A stretch of DNA of 64,000 nt from Clostridia bacterium (GTDB lineage Bacteria; Bacillota; Clostridia; UMGS1810): the NCBI GenBank assembly GCA_017416845.1, contig JAFQBA010000025.1, positions 1-64,000 of the forward strand, in the 5' to 3' direction. Positions 9,323 through 16,993 of this stretch are shown in pieces (position 1 is the stretch's first letter; each line of letters starts with the position of its first letter). The notes beneath the pieces were generated by a model. It was not told the DNA's origin, did no database searches, and saw only the letters and a list, made by a program, of their open reading frames with translations. Both the position numbers and the translations under genes were made by a program.

Positions 9323-9377
9323 CCTGTTTTTCAAGCATAAAAACAATGCTTCTTCATTGTTTTTGCTTGAAATCAGG
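9323..9377. other. Long hairpin in the 3' region of the isomerase operon
   Basis: The segments 9323-9348 and 9355-9377 pair over about 22 bp (TTTCAAGC and AAAAACAATG blocks with a 2-nt bulge) around a 6-nt loop. Neither strand has a U-run after the stem, so it is not a standard terminator. It may stabilise the 3' end of the mRNA or be part of a repeat; its function is unknown. Confidence 0.4.
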
Positions 9378-9394
9378 TAAATTTGATGCCCCTC

Positions 9395-10360
9395 TCACAC
9401 CCACCACATTTCGCCTTTTTTCTCAAATATCATAACTTCTTTGAGGAATTCTACAGCCTTTGTGAGACCTTCCATGGGACTCATGAGGCTGTCTTCATGT
9501 TCAATGCTGATGGCACCGTCATAACCAACCAGACGAAGAGTGCTCATTATGTCTTTCCAAAGCTGATAGTCGTGACCGTAGCCAACCGAGCGGAAAATCC
9601 ACGAACGGTGAATTTCGTCGCCGTAGGGGCGAGTGTCAAGCACGCCGTTTGTTTTGCAATTGATGTCGTCAATTTTGGTGTCTTTTGCATGGAAGTGATA
9701 GATGGCACCTTCAAGACTTCTGATTGCGTAAACGGGGTCAATTCCTTGCCAGAAAAGATGGCTTGGGTCAAAGTTTGCACCAATGATATCGCCAACAGCT
9801 TCTCTCAAACGCAGAAGGGTTGCAGGGTTGTATACGCAAAAACCGGGATGCATTTCAAAGGCAATCTTTTTAACGCCTTTTGATTTTGCATATTCAGCGG
9901 CTTTTTTCCAATATGGAATGAGAACTTCGTTCCACTGATACTCCAGAACTTCGCCGTATTCATTTGGCCAGCGGCAGGTAACCCAGTTGGGCATTTTGTC
10001 ATCCTTGCTTCCGCCGGGGCAACCCGAAAATGTAACAAGAGTGTCGATGCCGAAGGCTTCGCAAAGTGCGCAAGCATTTTCAAAATCCTTGTGATAGCTT
10101 GCGGCAATTTCTTTGTCGGGATGAACCGCATTGCCGTGACAGCTGAATGCGGAAATTTCTATTTCATATTTTTTTAGTAATGCTTTAACTTCATCAATTT
10201 TTTCCTGATTGCCAAGAAGCTCATCGGGCTTAATGTGAGCTGTTCCGGGATATCCTCCGCAGCCCAACTCCACAGCCTGCACTCCAAGCTCGTGAAGCTT
10301 TTTGAGCATTTCTTCAAGGCTAACATCATTGAAAACCGGTGAAAAAACAGACAATTTCAT
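9395..10360 (-). CDS. Sugar phosphate isomerase/epimerase-type TIM-barrel protein
   Basis: 321 aa, of the xylose-isomerase-like TIM-barrel family (AP endonuclease 2 superfamily). It opens with MKLSVFSPVFNDVSLEEML and contains VELGCGGYPGT, IAFEMHPGF, NFDPSHLFWQG, YHFHAKDT and AISIEHED. These carry the Glu, Asp, His and Glu ligands expected for a divalent metal site in IolE/hydroxypyruvate-isomerase-like enzymes. It is the last gene of a four-gene operon with two further isomerases and an oxidoreductase. The substrate is unknown; a keto-sugar, keto-acid or inosose is likely from the company it keeps. Confidence 0.85.
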   Translation of the reverse strand: MKLSVFSPVFNDVSLEEMLKKLHELGVQAVELGCGGYPGTAHIKPDELLGNQEKIDEVKALLKKYEIEISAFSCHGNAVHPDKEIAASYHKDFENACALCEAFGIDTLVTFSGCPGGSKDDKMPNWVTCRWPNEYGEVLEYQWNEVLIPYWKKAAEYAKSKGVKKIAFEMHPGFCVYNPATLLRLREAVGDIIGANFDPSHLFWQGIDPVYAIRSLEGAIYHFHAKDTKIDDINCKTNGVLDTRPYGDEIHRSWIFRSVGYGHDYQLWKDIMSTLRLVGYDGAISIEHEDSLMSPMEGLTKAVEFLKEVMIFEKKGEMWWV

Positions 10361-10377
10361 AATATAACTACCTTTCT

Positions 10378-11121
10378 TTAAAGTCCGAGGGATTTGAGAT
10401 ATTCTACGCTTTTCTTAATGTCTGCAAGACATCCGCCGTCTTGCTCAACAATGATGTCTTCAACACCATATTTGTCGGCGGCTTCAATAACCGATGGGAT
10501 GTCGAGCATTCCGCTTCCGCAGGGAACAAAGCTCAGCTTTTCTTCGGTTTTAACATAGTCCTTGAGATGCAAAAGAGGAACAAAGCCTGCGTATTTTTCA
10601 AGATATTTTGCAGGAACTTCCCCTGTGCTTTCCATCCAGCCTACGTCGAATTCCGGCAGAAGTAAATCGGTGCCTACATCTTTTAAGAGCTTATCAAAAA
10701 CCTTTTCGCCGTCAATATCCGAAAACTCAACAGCGTGGTTGTGATAGCCAAAGAAAAGATCATTCTCTTTGCAGATTGTGGCGGCTTTTTTGAACATTTC
10801 GACGGTTCCTGCCCAGTCATCAAAGAAGATGTTTTGGGGAACAGAAGGAACAACAAAGTGCTTTATGCCGAGAGTTTTCATATCCTTAATGGTTTTTTCG
10901 GTTTCATTTAATATTTCCGAAATGCCGAAGTGGATTGATGTGTTTTTGAGACCGTGTTTGTCCGAGAGTGCCTTTGCTTCTTCGGCGGTTTTGCCGAAAA
11001 ACCCTGCAAACTGAACATAGTCATAACCCATTGCTTTGATTTCGCCGAGGGTTTTGTCCATATCTTCTGTAATTTCATCCCTTACGGAATAAAGCTGAAC
11101 GCCAAGGTTAAATTTTTTCAT
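10378..11121 (-). CDS. Sugar phosphate isomerase/epimerase-type TIM-barrel protein
   Basis: 247 aa, preceded by AAGGAG. It begins MKKFNLGVQLYSVRDE and shows YHNHAVEF, LPEFDVGWM, LLHLKDYV and IIVEQDGG, the usual metal-binding strand ends of xylose-isomerase-like epimerases (His, Glu, Asp, His, Glu). It lies 15 bp downstream of a close paralogue (11136-11969), with which it shares its first 60 residues almost residue for residue. This one lacks the insertion seen in the paralogue near residue 190. It probably acts in the same pathway on a related substrate. Confidence 0.85.
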   Translation of the reverse strand: MKKFNLGVQLYSVRDEITEDMDKTLGEIKAMGYDYVQFAGFFGKTAEEAKALSDKHGLKNTSIHFGISEILNETEKTIKDMKTLGIKHFVVPSVPQNIFFDDWAGTVEMFKKAATICKENDLFFGYHNHAVEFSDIDGEKVFDKLLKDVGTDLLLPEFDVGWMESTGEVPAKYLEKYAGFVPLLHLKDYVKTEEKLSFVPCGSGMLDIPSVIEAADKYGVEDIIVEQDGGCLADIKKSVEYLKSLGL

Positions 11122-11135
11122 GTTTTATCTCCTTA

Positions 11136-11969
11136 TTACAAACCGAGAGTTTTAAGATAGTCACGGCTTTGCTTTGCGGCTTCAAGCGAGGGGGTTTCGT
11201 AGGATGAATCCTGCTCTACAATAACATATTCAGTGCCCGATTCTTCGGCTGCTGCAAGGATTGCTTCAAAATCCTGAATGCCGGAGCCACAGGGCATAAA
11301 CTTAAAGCCGTTATCTTCTTTTGTAGCTTTTTTGGTTTCTTTTCCGTCTGCATCAATCAGTGCATAAGCCGGACCCTGAGCCATGGCTTTTGCAGTAAAA
11401 TCTTTAAGATGCAAAACAGTTACTCTTCCGGCATATTTTTTGATATATTTAACCGGGTCTTCACCGCCGTATTTTACCCAGCAGGTGTCGAGCTCGGGGT
11501 CGATTAGGTCGACATCTATTGTGTCATAGAGATGGTCGAGAAGATATTTGTCTTCAAATTTCTCAAACTCAAAATCATGATTGTGATAGAGAAGCTGAAT
11601 GTCATTTTCTTTAAGGAGCTTTCCAAGCTCGGTAAATTTTTTCACTGTGTCTTCCCAGTCGGGAGTTCCTGCAAGCTTTGATGCTTCATACCAAGGGATT
11701 GCACAGTATTTTGCACCGATAACTTTAAGGAAATCTACCGCCTTCTGACCTTCTTCAAAGAAAAGTGAGGGTGCCTGATGAACGGAAATGCACTCTAAAC
11801 CGTGTTTGTCAAGGAGAGCCTTCACTTCATCGGCACTTTTTTCAAAATATCCTGCAAATTCAACATAGTCATAACCCATAGCTTTAACGGCGCCGAGGGT
11901 TTTGTCCATGTCTTTTTCCATTTCGTCTCTTACAGAGTAGAGTTGGAGACCGACTTTGAATTTTTTCAT
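11136..11969 (-). CDS. Sugar phosphate isomerase/epimerase-type TIM-barrel protein
   Basis: 277 aa, with AAAGGA 12 nt before ATG. It begins MKKFKVGLQLYSVRDEMEKD and contains YHNHDFEF, DPELDTCWV, VLHLKDFTAKA and VIVEQDSS, placing it in the xylose-isomerase-like TIM-barrel superfamily with an intact metal site. About 30 extra residues after LHLKDF (ALIDADGKETKKATKEDNG) are not present in the 247-aa paralogue and could form a substrate loop. It is cotranscribed with the oxidoreductase 24 bp upstream. Such pairs commonly work in cyclitol or sugar catabolism; the exact reaction is not readable. Confidence 0.85.
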   Translation of the reverse strand: MKKFKVGLQLYSVRDEMEKDMDKTLGAVKAMGYDYVEFAGYFEKSADEVKALLDKHGLECISVHQAPSLFFEEGQKAVDFLKVIGAKYCAIPWYEASKLAGTPDWEDTVKKFTELGKLLKENDIQLLYHNHDFEFEKFEDKYLLDHLYDTIDVDLIDPELDTCWVKYGGEDPVKYIKKYAGRVTVLHLKDFTAKAMAQGPAYALIDADGKETKKATKEDNGFKFMPCGSGIQDFEAILAAAEESGTEYVIVEQDSSYETPSLEAAKQSRDYLKTLGL

Positions 11970-11993
11970 ATTTCTGCAGTCCTTTCGAAATAA

Positions 11994-13157
11994 TTATATT
12001 TCAGGGATATCAAGTGTGATTTCTTTTCCGAGTTTTGCGGATTTGTTGATGCCGTCAAGAATTGCCTGGTTGTAGATAATTTCACTTGTGGGAACAGGTG
12101 AAGTGCCGCCATATTTAACAGCATCAAGGAATGAACGTGCTTTGTTGTAGAAATCATCGGCAAATGAGCTCTTCTTTTGAGCAAATTCTGTGCAAACCTC
12201 TTCGCCTGCAACTGTCTGATAGAGTTTGAGATTTCCGCCTATACCGCCATTCCAGCATTCTGTTGAGGGGATTCTGAGAGATGCATTTGTACCATAGATA
12301 ATTGTGTCGCCGGATGTATCAAGATTCATTGCCCAGCCGATTCTGAAGTCAAGGATTACATCTCCCTCTAAACGAACAAATGCTGCAGCAAAATCGTCAA
12401 CTGAAAAAATGTCGGCATATTCTTCGGGGCGTTCCACGCCTTTCCAGTATTCTTTGCTCTTTCCGAAAAAGTCGGAAGTGTAGCCGGAAACGGAGAGGGG
12501 CTTTGGATAACCCATAGCGTTTAATACCATATCGAGGGAATAGCATCCGATGTCACCGAGAGCACCGATTGCACCTTTGTCTTTTTCAATGAAGGTTGTG
12601 CCGTAGGGTACGGGAATACCGCGTCTTCTTCCGCCACCGGTCTGAATGTAGTAGATTTTGCCGAGAACACCGGACTGAACAATCTTTTTAACCATTTTCA
12701 TATTTTCGTTGAAACGGGGCTGGAAACCAACGGAAACAATTTTGCCGCTTTCTTTTTCGGCTTTGCGGATTGCAATTGCTTCTTCAAGTGTAACACACAT
12801 GGGTTTTTCCAGGAGTACGTGAACCCCTGCTTTAAGTGCATCAATTGTACATTCTGCGTGGGTTGAGTTGTATGTACAAACGCTCACTGCATCAAGCTTT
12901 TCGTTGGCAAGAAGCTCTGTGTGACTGCGGTAGCATCTTGCACCTTCAACTTCGAACTTTTTGCAAAAAGCTTCTGCTTTTCCTTCGATGAGGTCTGCCA
13001 TAGCCACGAGTTCAACATCGGGCATTTTTTTGTACTGCTGAACATGAGCTTCAGCAATCCAGCCTGTACCTATGATACCTACTTTGAGTTTTTTTGAAGC
13101 ATCGATAACCACTTCGTCGTGCTTCTCTTTAAATGCATTTACGATTTCTTCTGACAT
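11994..13157 (-). CDS. Gfo/Idh/MocA-family NAD(P)-dependent oxidoreductase
   Basis: 387 aa. AAAGGAG lies 10 nt before ATG. A Rossmann fold starts at about residue 25 (KVGIIGTGWIAEAH, a GxGxxA nucleotide loop). It is followed by EKPMCVTLEEA, the conserved EKP motif of the family, and a C-terminal substrate domain with GALGDIGCYSLDMVLNAMG, where D and H/Y catalytic residues usually sit. Family members oxidise or reduce sugars, inositols and their derivatives. It is the first gene of the operon that continues with three isomerases, and its promoter region contains the operator module at 13231-13461. Confidence 0.88.
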   Translation of the reverse strand: MSEEIVNAFKEKHDEVVIDASKKLKVGIIGTGWIAEAHVQQYKKMPDVELVAMADLIEGKAEAFCKKFEVEGARCYRSHTELLANEKLDAVSVCTYNSTHAECTIDALKAGVHVLLEKPMCVTLEEAIAIRKAEKESGKIVSVGFQPRFNENMKMVKKIVQSGVLGKIYYIQTGGGRRRGIPVPYGTTFIEKDKGAIGALGDIGCYSLDMVLNAMGYPKPLSVSGYTSDFFGKSKEYWKGVERPEEYADIFSVDDFAAAFVRLEGDVILDFRIGWAMNLDTSGDTIIYGTNASLRIPSTECWNGGIGGNLKLYQTVAGEEVCTEFAQKKSSFADDFYNKARSFLDAVKYGGTSPVPTSEIIYNQAILDGINKSAKLGKEITLDIPEI

Positions 13158-13230
13158 AACTTTTCTCTCCTTTAATAATATAATTTGAATTTTTAATAAT
13201 TTACCACTATACTCATTTAATTATATAGCA

Positions 13231-13461
13231 TTAATTGACATTTTTCAACCACTATTTTGGTCTTGTGTTGCACAAAATTGACTTTTAACATTTGGTGTGC
13301 ATCAAAAACCGAGGAGAAATCGTCAATTTTTGAATTAATTTTGTCATTCGGCTTGATTTTCCAATAATGTTGTGTTATATTGAGAACATAATTGCTTGTT
13401 TAGATATTAATTGACATTTTGACATGAAAAAACCGTTTTTGTTTGAACAAAATTGACTTTT
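13231..13461. promoter_or_regulatory. Duplicated two-site operator module between divergent genes
   Basis: Two copies of the pattern TTAATTGACATTTT, about 28 bp, AAAATTGACTTTT occur: sites at 13231-13244 and 13274-13286, and again at 13407-13420 and 13449-13461. A fifth inverted half-site, GTCAATTTTTG, lies at 13322-13332. Within each pair the half-sites are 42-43 bp apart, about four helical turns, so they face the same side of the DNA. One pair is near the oxidoreductase start (13157), the other reaches the AraC ribosome-binding site. Binding by the adjacent AraC protein is inferred. Nothing else is seen in the 317-bp gap 13158-13474. Confidence 0.65.
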
Positions 13462-13474
13462 GAGGTGAGAATAT

Positions 13475-14344
13475 ATGCGTAACGAGCTTGTAAAACCCAC
13501 TTTGCCAAACTCTTCGGTGCATGTGAGCGGCACAGCAAGAAAAGCCAAGGCAGACGGCATTTGTGATTTGCACATGCATTCGGAGTTTGAAATATTAAAA
13601 ATCTATGAGGGGCACACCGAGTTTTATGTTAACGACAAAGAATACAGGGTTGAACGTGATGACATAATTTTTGTTAACAGCCGAGTCCCCCACTACACGG
13701 TCATCCACAAGGATTCCCGCGCTTTTTTTGTGCAGTTTGATGTTAACATAAACAGTGAACCGGGTGACGGAAGGGTGTATATGAGCAAATATCTTTCACG
13801 CTTCATAAATCAGGGAAACACCGAAGCTGTTGTGTTTAAAGCAGGAAGCGAGATTAACCAAAAGCTCTCTGACTGTCTTGATAAAATTCTTGACGAAAAC
13901 ATTTCCCGCCAAACATCCTACGATATTTTTATAAAATCCTACATATATAATATAATCGGTATACTCTACCGCGAAAACATAATAAAAAGCCCCGAGGCAT
14001 CTCTCGACACCCAGATAATAAAGATTATGCCTGCCCTCGAGTATATTGACACCCACTATTCGGAGCAACTTACCCTGCAGGAGCTTAGCAAGCTTATGAA
14101 CATAAACGAATATTATTTCTGCCGTCTTTTCAAAAAGATGGTTAACACTCCTTTTGTGCAATATCTCAATTTTGTGAGGGTGTGCAAGGCAGAAAAAATG
14201 CTTCTGTCAACAGACAAAAGCATTTCGGAAATATCTTATGAAACAGGTTTTTCTTCGATTTCCTATTTTAATCGAATATTTAAAAAATATAAATTCTGCA
14301 CTCCAAGCACCTACAGAAAAATAAAATATGAACCGGGACAATAG
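13475..14344 (+). CDS. AraC-family transcriptional regulator
   Basis: 289 aa. GAGGTGAG lies 5-6 nt before ATG. The N-terminal cupin (about 25-105) shows DLHMHSEFEILKIYEG and DDIIFVNSRVPHYT, typical of sugar-sensing AraC proteins. The C-terminal HTH pair spans about 190-285 (LQELSKLMNINEYYFCRLFKK; EISYETGFSSISYFNRIFKK). It is divergent from the oxidoreductase/isomerase operon and shares with it an intergenic region full of repeated half-sites, which makes it the likely pathway regulator and an autoregulator. Confidence 0.9.
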   Translation: MRNELVKPTLPNSSVHVSGTARKAKADGICDLHMHSEFEILKIYEGHTEFYVNDKEYRVERDDIIFVNSRVPHYTVIHKDSRAFFVQFDVNINSEPGDGRVYMSKYLSRFINQGNTEAVVFKAGSEINQKLSDCLDKILDENISRQTSYDIFIKSYIYNIIGILYRENIIKSPEASLDTQIIKIMPALEYIDTHYSEQLTLQELSKLMNINEYYFCRLFKKMVNTPFVQYLNFVRVCKAEKMLLSTDKSISEISYETGFSSISYFNRIFKKYKFCTPSTYRKIKYEPGQ

Positions 14345-14407
14345 GCGTCACAAAGTTTCTTTTACAAGAAAAACGGCTCCGCCGCATCAAAGGCGGTAAA
14401 CCACACG

Positions 14408-14722
14408 TTATTTCAGATAAAATACCTCTTCAAGATCTTCATAATACCATCCCTCTTCATGATGAAGGAAACATGGCTTGGTATGAGACCACCATTTTTG
14501 CATTATGGGACTTTTTTCCATTTCTGCCATATCTTTTTCATAGTCATCACCGGTATACTCATAAATTGTATATACGCTTGTCCCTCTGACACTTATAGAA
14601 TAGTTATGCATATGAGCCTTTGTGATGAGCTCTAAAATTTCCGGCCACGCATTTTGGTGAATCTCCTTATACTCTTCCACCTTATCGGGCTTCAAATCTG
14701 CGTAAAGGATAAATCTTTTCAT
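14408..14722 (-). CDS. rhaM: L-rhamnose mutarotase family protein
   Basis: 104 aa, the usual size for RhaM. ATG at 14722 has GGAGG 8 nt upstream; the longer frame lacks a site. MKRFILYADLKPDKVEEYKE, ISVRGTSVYTIYEY and MQKWWSHTKPCF follow the family pattern. Family enzymes interconvert alpha and beta anomers of L-rhamnose, acting as dimeric ferredoxin-like barrels in the cytoplasm. The gene begins 1 bp after the stop of an XRE-type regulator, and its ribosome-binding site lies inside that gene. No rhamnose isomerase or aldolase is in the window, so another hexose may be the substrate. Confidence 0.8.
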   Translation of the reverse strand: MKRFILYADLKPDKVEEYKEIHQNAWPEILELITKAHMHNYSISVRGTSVYTIYEYTGDDYEKDMAEMEKSPIMQKWWSHTKPCFLHHEEGWYYEDLEEVFYLK

Positions 14723-14723
14723 A

Positions 14724-15155
14724 TTAAAATTCCTCCGTTTTATTCTGATTTGAAATAACATTTATCATTTCAAAGGGATTCTGAGCCTTGCGCCGTGCTA
14801 TTTCATTGGACTGTTCGGTTGCCTTGGCAATGTAGTCGAGAGAGCCGTTACAACGATTAAATTCCATAGCCATAAACGCCATCACAGCGTGTTCTCCCTT
14901 CTCATCGAGAGAATTAAACATATTGACCATATTAATAACGTCATTTGTCATTACAAGATGGGTATTATAGTTTACAAGCTCAATATGCAGGAGCTCACAA
15001 ATTTTTATAACTGTTTCATAGGCGGTACCGCAAACACCGTTTTTAATAGCACTTACAATGGTTGTCTGAGGTATGCCCGAAACAAGCGAAAACTGCCTTA
15101 TACTTTTATACTGTTTCTTTATTTGCTGTTCAATTACCGATGCAAGTTCATTCAT
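14724..15155 (-). CDS. XRE-type helix-turn-helix protein
   Basis: 143 aa. The N-terminal 65 residues form an XRE/Cro HTH (IRQFSLVSGIPQTTIVSAIK, followed by YETVIKICELLHIEL). The C-terminal half is helical with no recognised domain. A promoter lies at 15195-15223. It is transcribed with the mutarotase gene, 1 bp downstream. Whether it controls that gene or is simply cotranscribed cannot be told. Confidence 0.75.
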   Translation of the reverse strand: MNELASVIEQQIKKQYKSIRQFSLVSGIPQTTIVSAIKNGVCGTAYETVIKICELLHIELVNYNTHLVMTNDVINMVNMFNSLDEKGEHAVMAFMAMEFNRCNGSLDYIAKATEQSNEIARRKAQNPFEMINVISNQNKTEEF

Positions 15156-15194
15156 CTTTAAACCACCCTTCGCATATTTAACTTTGTTATTATA

Positions 15195-15223
15195 ATTCTA
15201 ACACCGTAATGTTTAAATGTCAA
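15195..15223 (-). promoter_or_regulatory. Promoter for the XRE-rhaM unit
   Basis: Minus strand TTGACA (15223-15218), 17-nt spacer, TAGAAT (15200-15195). This is a near-consensus sigma-A promoter, 40 bp before the XRE start codon. Confidence 0.75.
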
Positions 15224-15283
15224 CACTCCCAAATATCCGCAAATAAATTTAGTTAATATTTTGTTACAAATTGAATAATAATA

Positions 15284-15312
15284 TTGACAGTTTAAGAATG
15301 ATTTGGTAAATT
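15284..15312 (+). promoter_or_regulatory. Promoter for the 15347-15703 gene
   Basis: TTGACA (15284-15289), 17 nt, TAAATT (15307-15312). A consensus -35 with a weaker -10, placed 35 bp before the start codon. Confidence 0.5.
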
Positions 15313-15346
15313 ATATATATAGGATATATTTAAGGGAGTGATAATT

Positions 15347-15703
15347 TTGAATATTATAGAAAAAGCTCAGAATTTTAATGTAAAGGAAGCCATAAAGTCC
15401 ATCCCCGGTGAAATGAAAGTTTATTCTGACAAAGCTCTGGATAAAATAAAAAGTCTCAATGTAAAAGAAACCATCAAGTCAATTCCCGGTGAGGTAAAAG
15501 TTTATTCCGACATAGCTGTAGACAAAATTAAGAATATGTCAAAAACCGATGTAGCAATTTTTGGTGCAATTACAGCGTGCATAGGCAGCATTGTGGGATG
15601 CATCTTCTCAAAGTCGTTCAAAAAGATCCTTGCCCTGTTGTCTGTTGCATGCGGACTGGGAAGTGCATATCTTATTTATAAAAAATTATTAAAAGACGAA
15701 TAA
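15347..15703 (+). CDS. Small membrane-anchored protein with an internal duplication
   Basis: 118 aa from TTG at 15347 (GGGAG 8 nt upstream); the GTG at 15338 overlaps that site and is less likely. Residues about 7-60 consist of two 27-residue repeats sharing NVKE-IKSIPGE-KVYSD and A-DKIK. These are amphipathic, lysine-rich helices. Residues about 68-110 are two hydrophobic stretches (VAIFGAITACIGSIVGCIF; ILALLSVACGLGSAYLIYKK), a likely membrane hairpin. I recognise no family. A strong terminator follows at 15721-15749, so the gene is a single transcription unit. Confidence 0.7.
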   Translation: MNIIEKAQNFNVKEAIKSIPGEMKVYSDKALDKIKSLNVKETIKSIPGEVKVYSDIAVDKIKNMSKTDVAIFGAITACIGSIVGCIFSKSFKKILALLSVACGLGSAYLIYKKLLKDE

Positions 15704-15720
15704 GCGTAATTGTTTTTAAT

Positions 15721-15749
15721 GATCGTCTCCGCCCGGAGACGATCTTTTT
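15721..15749 (+). terminator. Terminator after the small membrane protein
   Basis: GATCGTCTCCG (15721-15731) and CGGAGACGATC (15734-15744) pair perfectly and are followed by TTTTT. Confidence 0.9.
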
Positions 15750-15819
15750 ATTTGTCACCATTAACAAAAAAATTGTGAAATTTTTATCAATTTATATGTT
15801 GTTTTTTCCATTTCTACGC

Positions 15820-15848
15820 TTGACTATTTTTATGATTTGTTCTATAAT
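15820..15848 (+). promoter_or_regulatory. Promoter for serC-serA
   Basis: TTGACT (15820-15825), 17 nt, TATAAT (15843-15848), 41 bp before the serC start. The leader is too short for a T-box or riboswitch. Confidence 0.8.
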
Positions 15849-15889
15849 ATAAGGTAATTTAAAATTTATATCATGAAAGGACGATTATT

Positions 15890-16975
15890 ATGAACAGAGT
15901 TTATAACTTTTCAGCAGGTCCGTCTGCACTCCCTCTCCCCGTTCTTGAAAAAGCACAGGCTGAGCTTGTTTGCTACGGAAATTCAGGAATGTCAGTAATG
16001 GAGATGAGTCACCGTTCTTCAGATTATCAGAAAATCATAGATGACTGTGAAGCACTCCTCAGAGAGCTTCTCTCAATTCCCGACAACTACAAGGTTCTTT
16101 TCCTCCAGGGCGGTGCATCCAGCCAGTTTGCAATGATTCCCCTGAATCTCTACACCGAAAAGAAAAAAGCTGACTACATCCTCACAGGTCTGTGGTCCAA
16201 GAAAGCTCAGAAAGAAGCTGCAAGATACGGCGATGCCAAAATCATTGCATCTTCCGATGACAAAGTATTTAACTACATTCCCAAGATTGATAAATCAATG
16301 TTTACACCCGATGCAGATTATGTTCACATTACATATAACAACACAATCTACGGAACAAAATATGCAGAAGTTCCCGACACAGGAGATGTTCCTCTTGTTG
16401 CAGATATGTCATCCTGCATTCTCTCCGAGCCTGTTGATGTTTCCAAATTCGGCATCATCTATGCAGGTGCTCAGAAGAACATGGCTCCCGCAGGTCTCAC
16501 AGTTGTAATTATTCGTGAAGACCTCATCGGCAAAGCTATGGACATCTGCCCCACAATGTTCAACTATGAAACACATTCCGAAAACGGCTCAATGTTCAAC
16601 ACTCCCCCAACCTACACAATCTACATCTGCAAGCTCGTTTGCGAATGGCTCAAGGAAAACGGCGGTATTGATGCTATGCACAAAACCAACCTCAAAAAAG
16701 CCGAAATCATTTATTCTTTCCTTGATTCAAGTGAAATGTTCTCTGCAACTGTTGCAGATCCCAAAGACAGATCTCTCATGAATGTTCCATTTGTTACCGA
16801 CAGCGAAGACCTTAACGCTAAATTCATCAAAGAAGCTAAAGAAGCAGGCTTTGTTAACCTCAAAGGTCACAGAACCGTTGGCGGTATGAGAGCAAGCATC
16901 TACAATGCTATGCCCGTTGAAGGCGTTCAGGCTCTCGTTGATTTCATGAAGAAATTTGAAGCAGAAAACAAATAA
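15890..16975 (+). CDS. serC: Phosphoserine aminotransferase
   Basis: 361 aa, the normal length. SerC converts 3-phosphohydroxypyruvate and glutamate to O-phosphoserine and 2-oxoglutarate in the cytoplasm, using PLP. The N-terminus VYNFSAGPSALP is diagnostic. GGASSQFAMIP binds the cofactor, and the PLP lysine is in YAGAQKNMAPAGL. The C-terminus has GHRTVGGMRASIYNAMP. AAAGGA lies 8 nt before ATG. It is followed after 18 bp by serA, giving two of the three steps of serine synthesis; serB is not in the window. Confidence 0.97.
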   Translation: MNRVYNFSAGPSALPLPVLEKAQAELVCYGNSGMSVMEMSHRSSDYQKIIDDCEALLRELLSIPDNYKVLFLQGGASSQFAMIPLNLYTEKKKADYILTGLWSKKAQKEAARYGDAKIIASSDDKVFNYIPKIDKSMFTPDADYVHITYNNTIYGTKYAEVPDTGDVPLVADMSSCILSEPVDVSKFGIIYAGAQKNMAPAGLTVVIIREDLIGKAMDICPTMFNYETHSENGSMFNTPPTYTIYICKLVCEWLKENGGIDAMHKTNLKKAEIIYSFLDSSEMFSATVADPKDRSLMNVPFVTDSEDLNAKFIKEAKEAGFVNLKGHRTVGGMRASIYNAMPVEGVQALVDFMKKFEAENK

Positions 16976-16993
16976 TTTTTGGAGGCAACACTT

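Noticed and set aside
9323..9377. Intrinsic terminator
   Set aside because: The stem is strong, but neither strand has a T-run after it.
9395..11969. Endonuclease IV for the isomerase genes
   Set aside because: They share the superfamily fold, but sequence motifs and operon context fit sugar isomerase/epimerases.
14408..15155. Toxin-antitoxin pair
   Set aside because: The small protein matches L-rhamnose mutarotase in length and motifs, not a toxin.
15855..15889. T-box or other leader control of serC
   Set aside because: The leader is only about 35 nt and has no terminator or T-box sequence.
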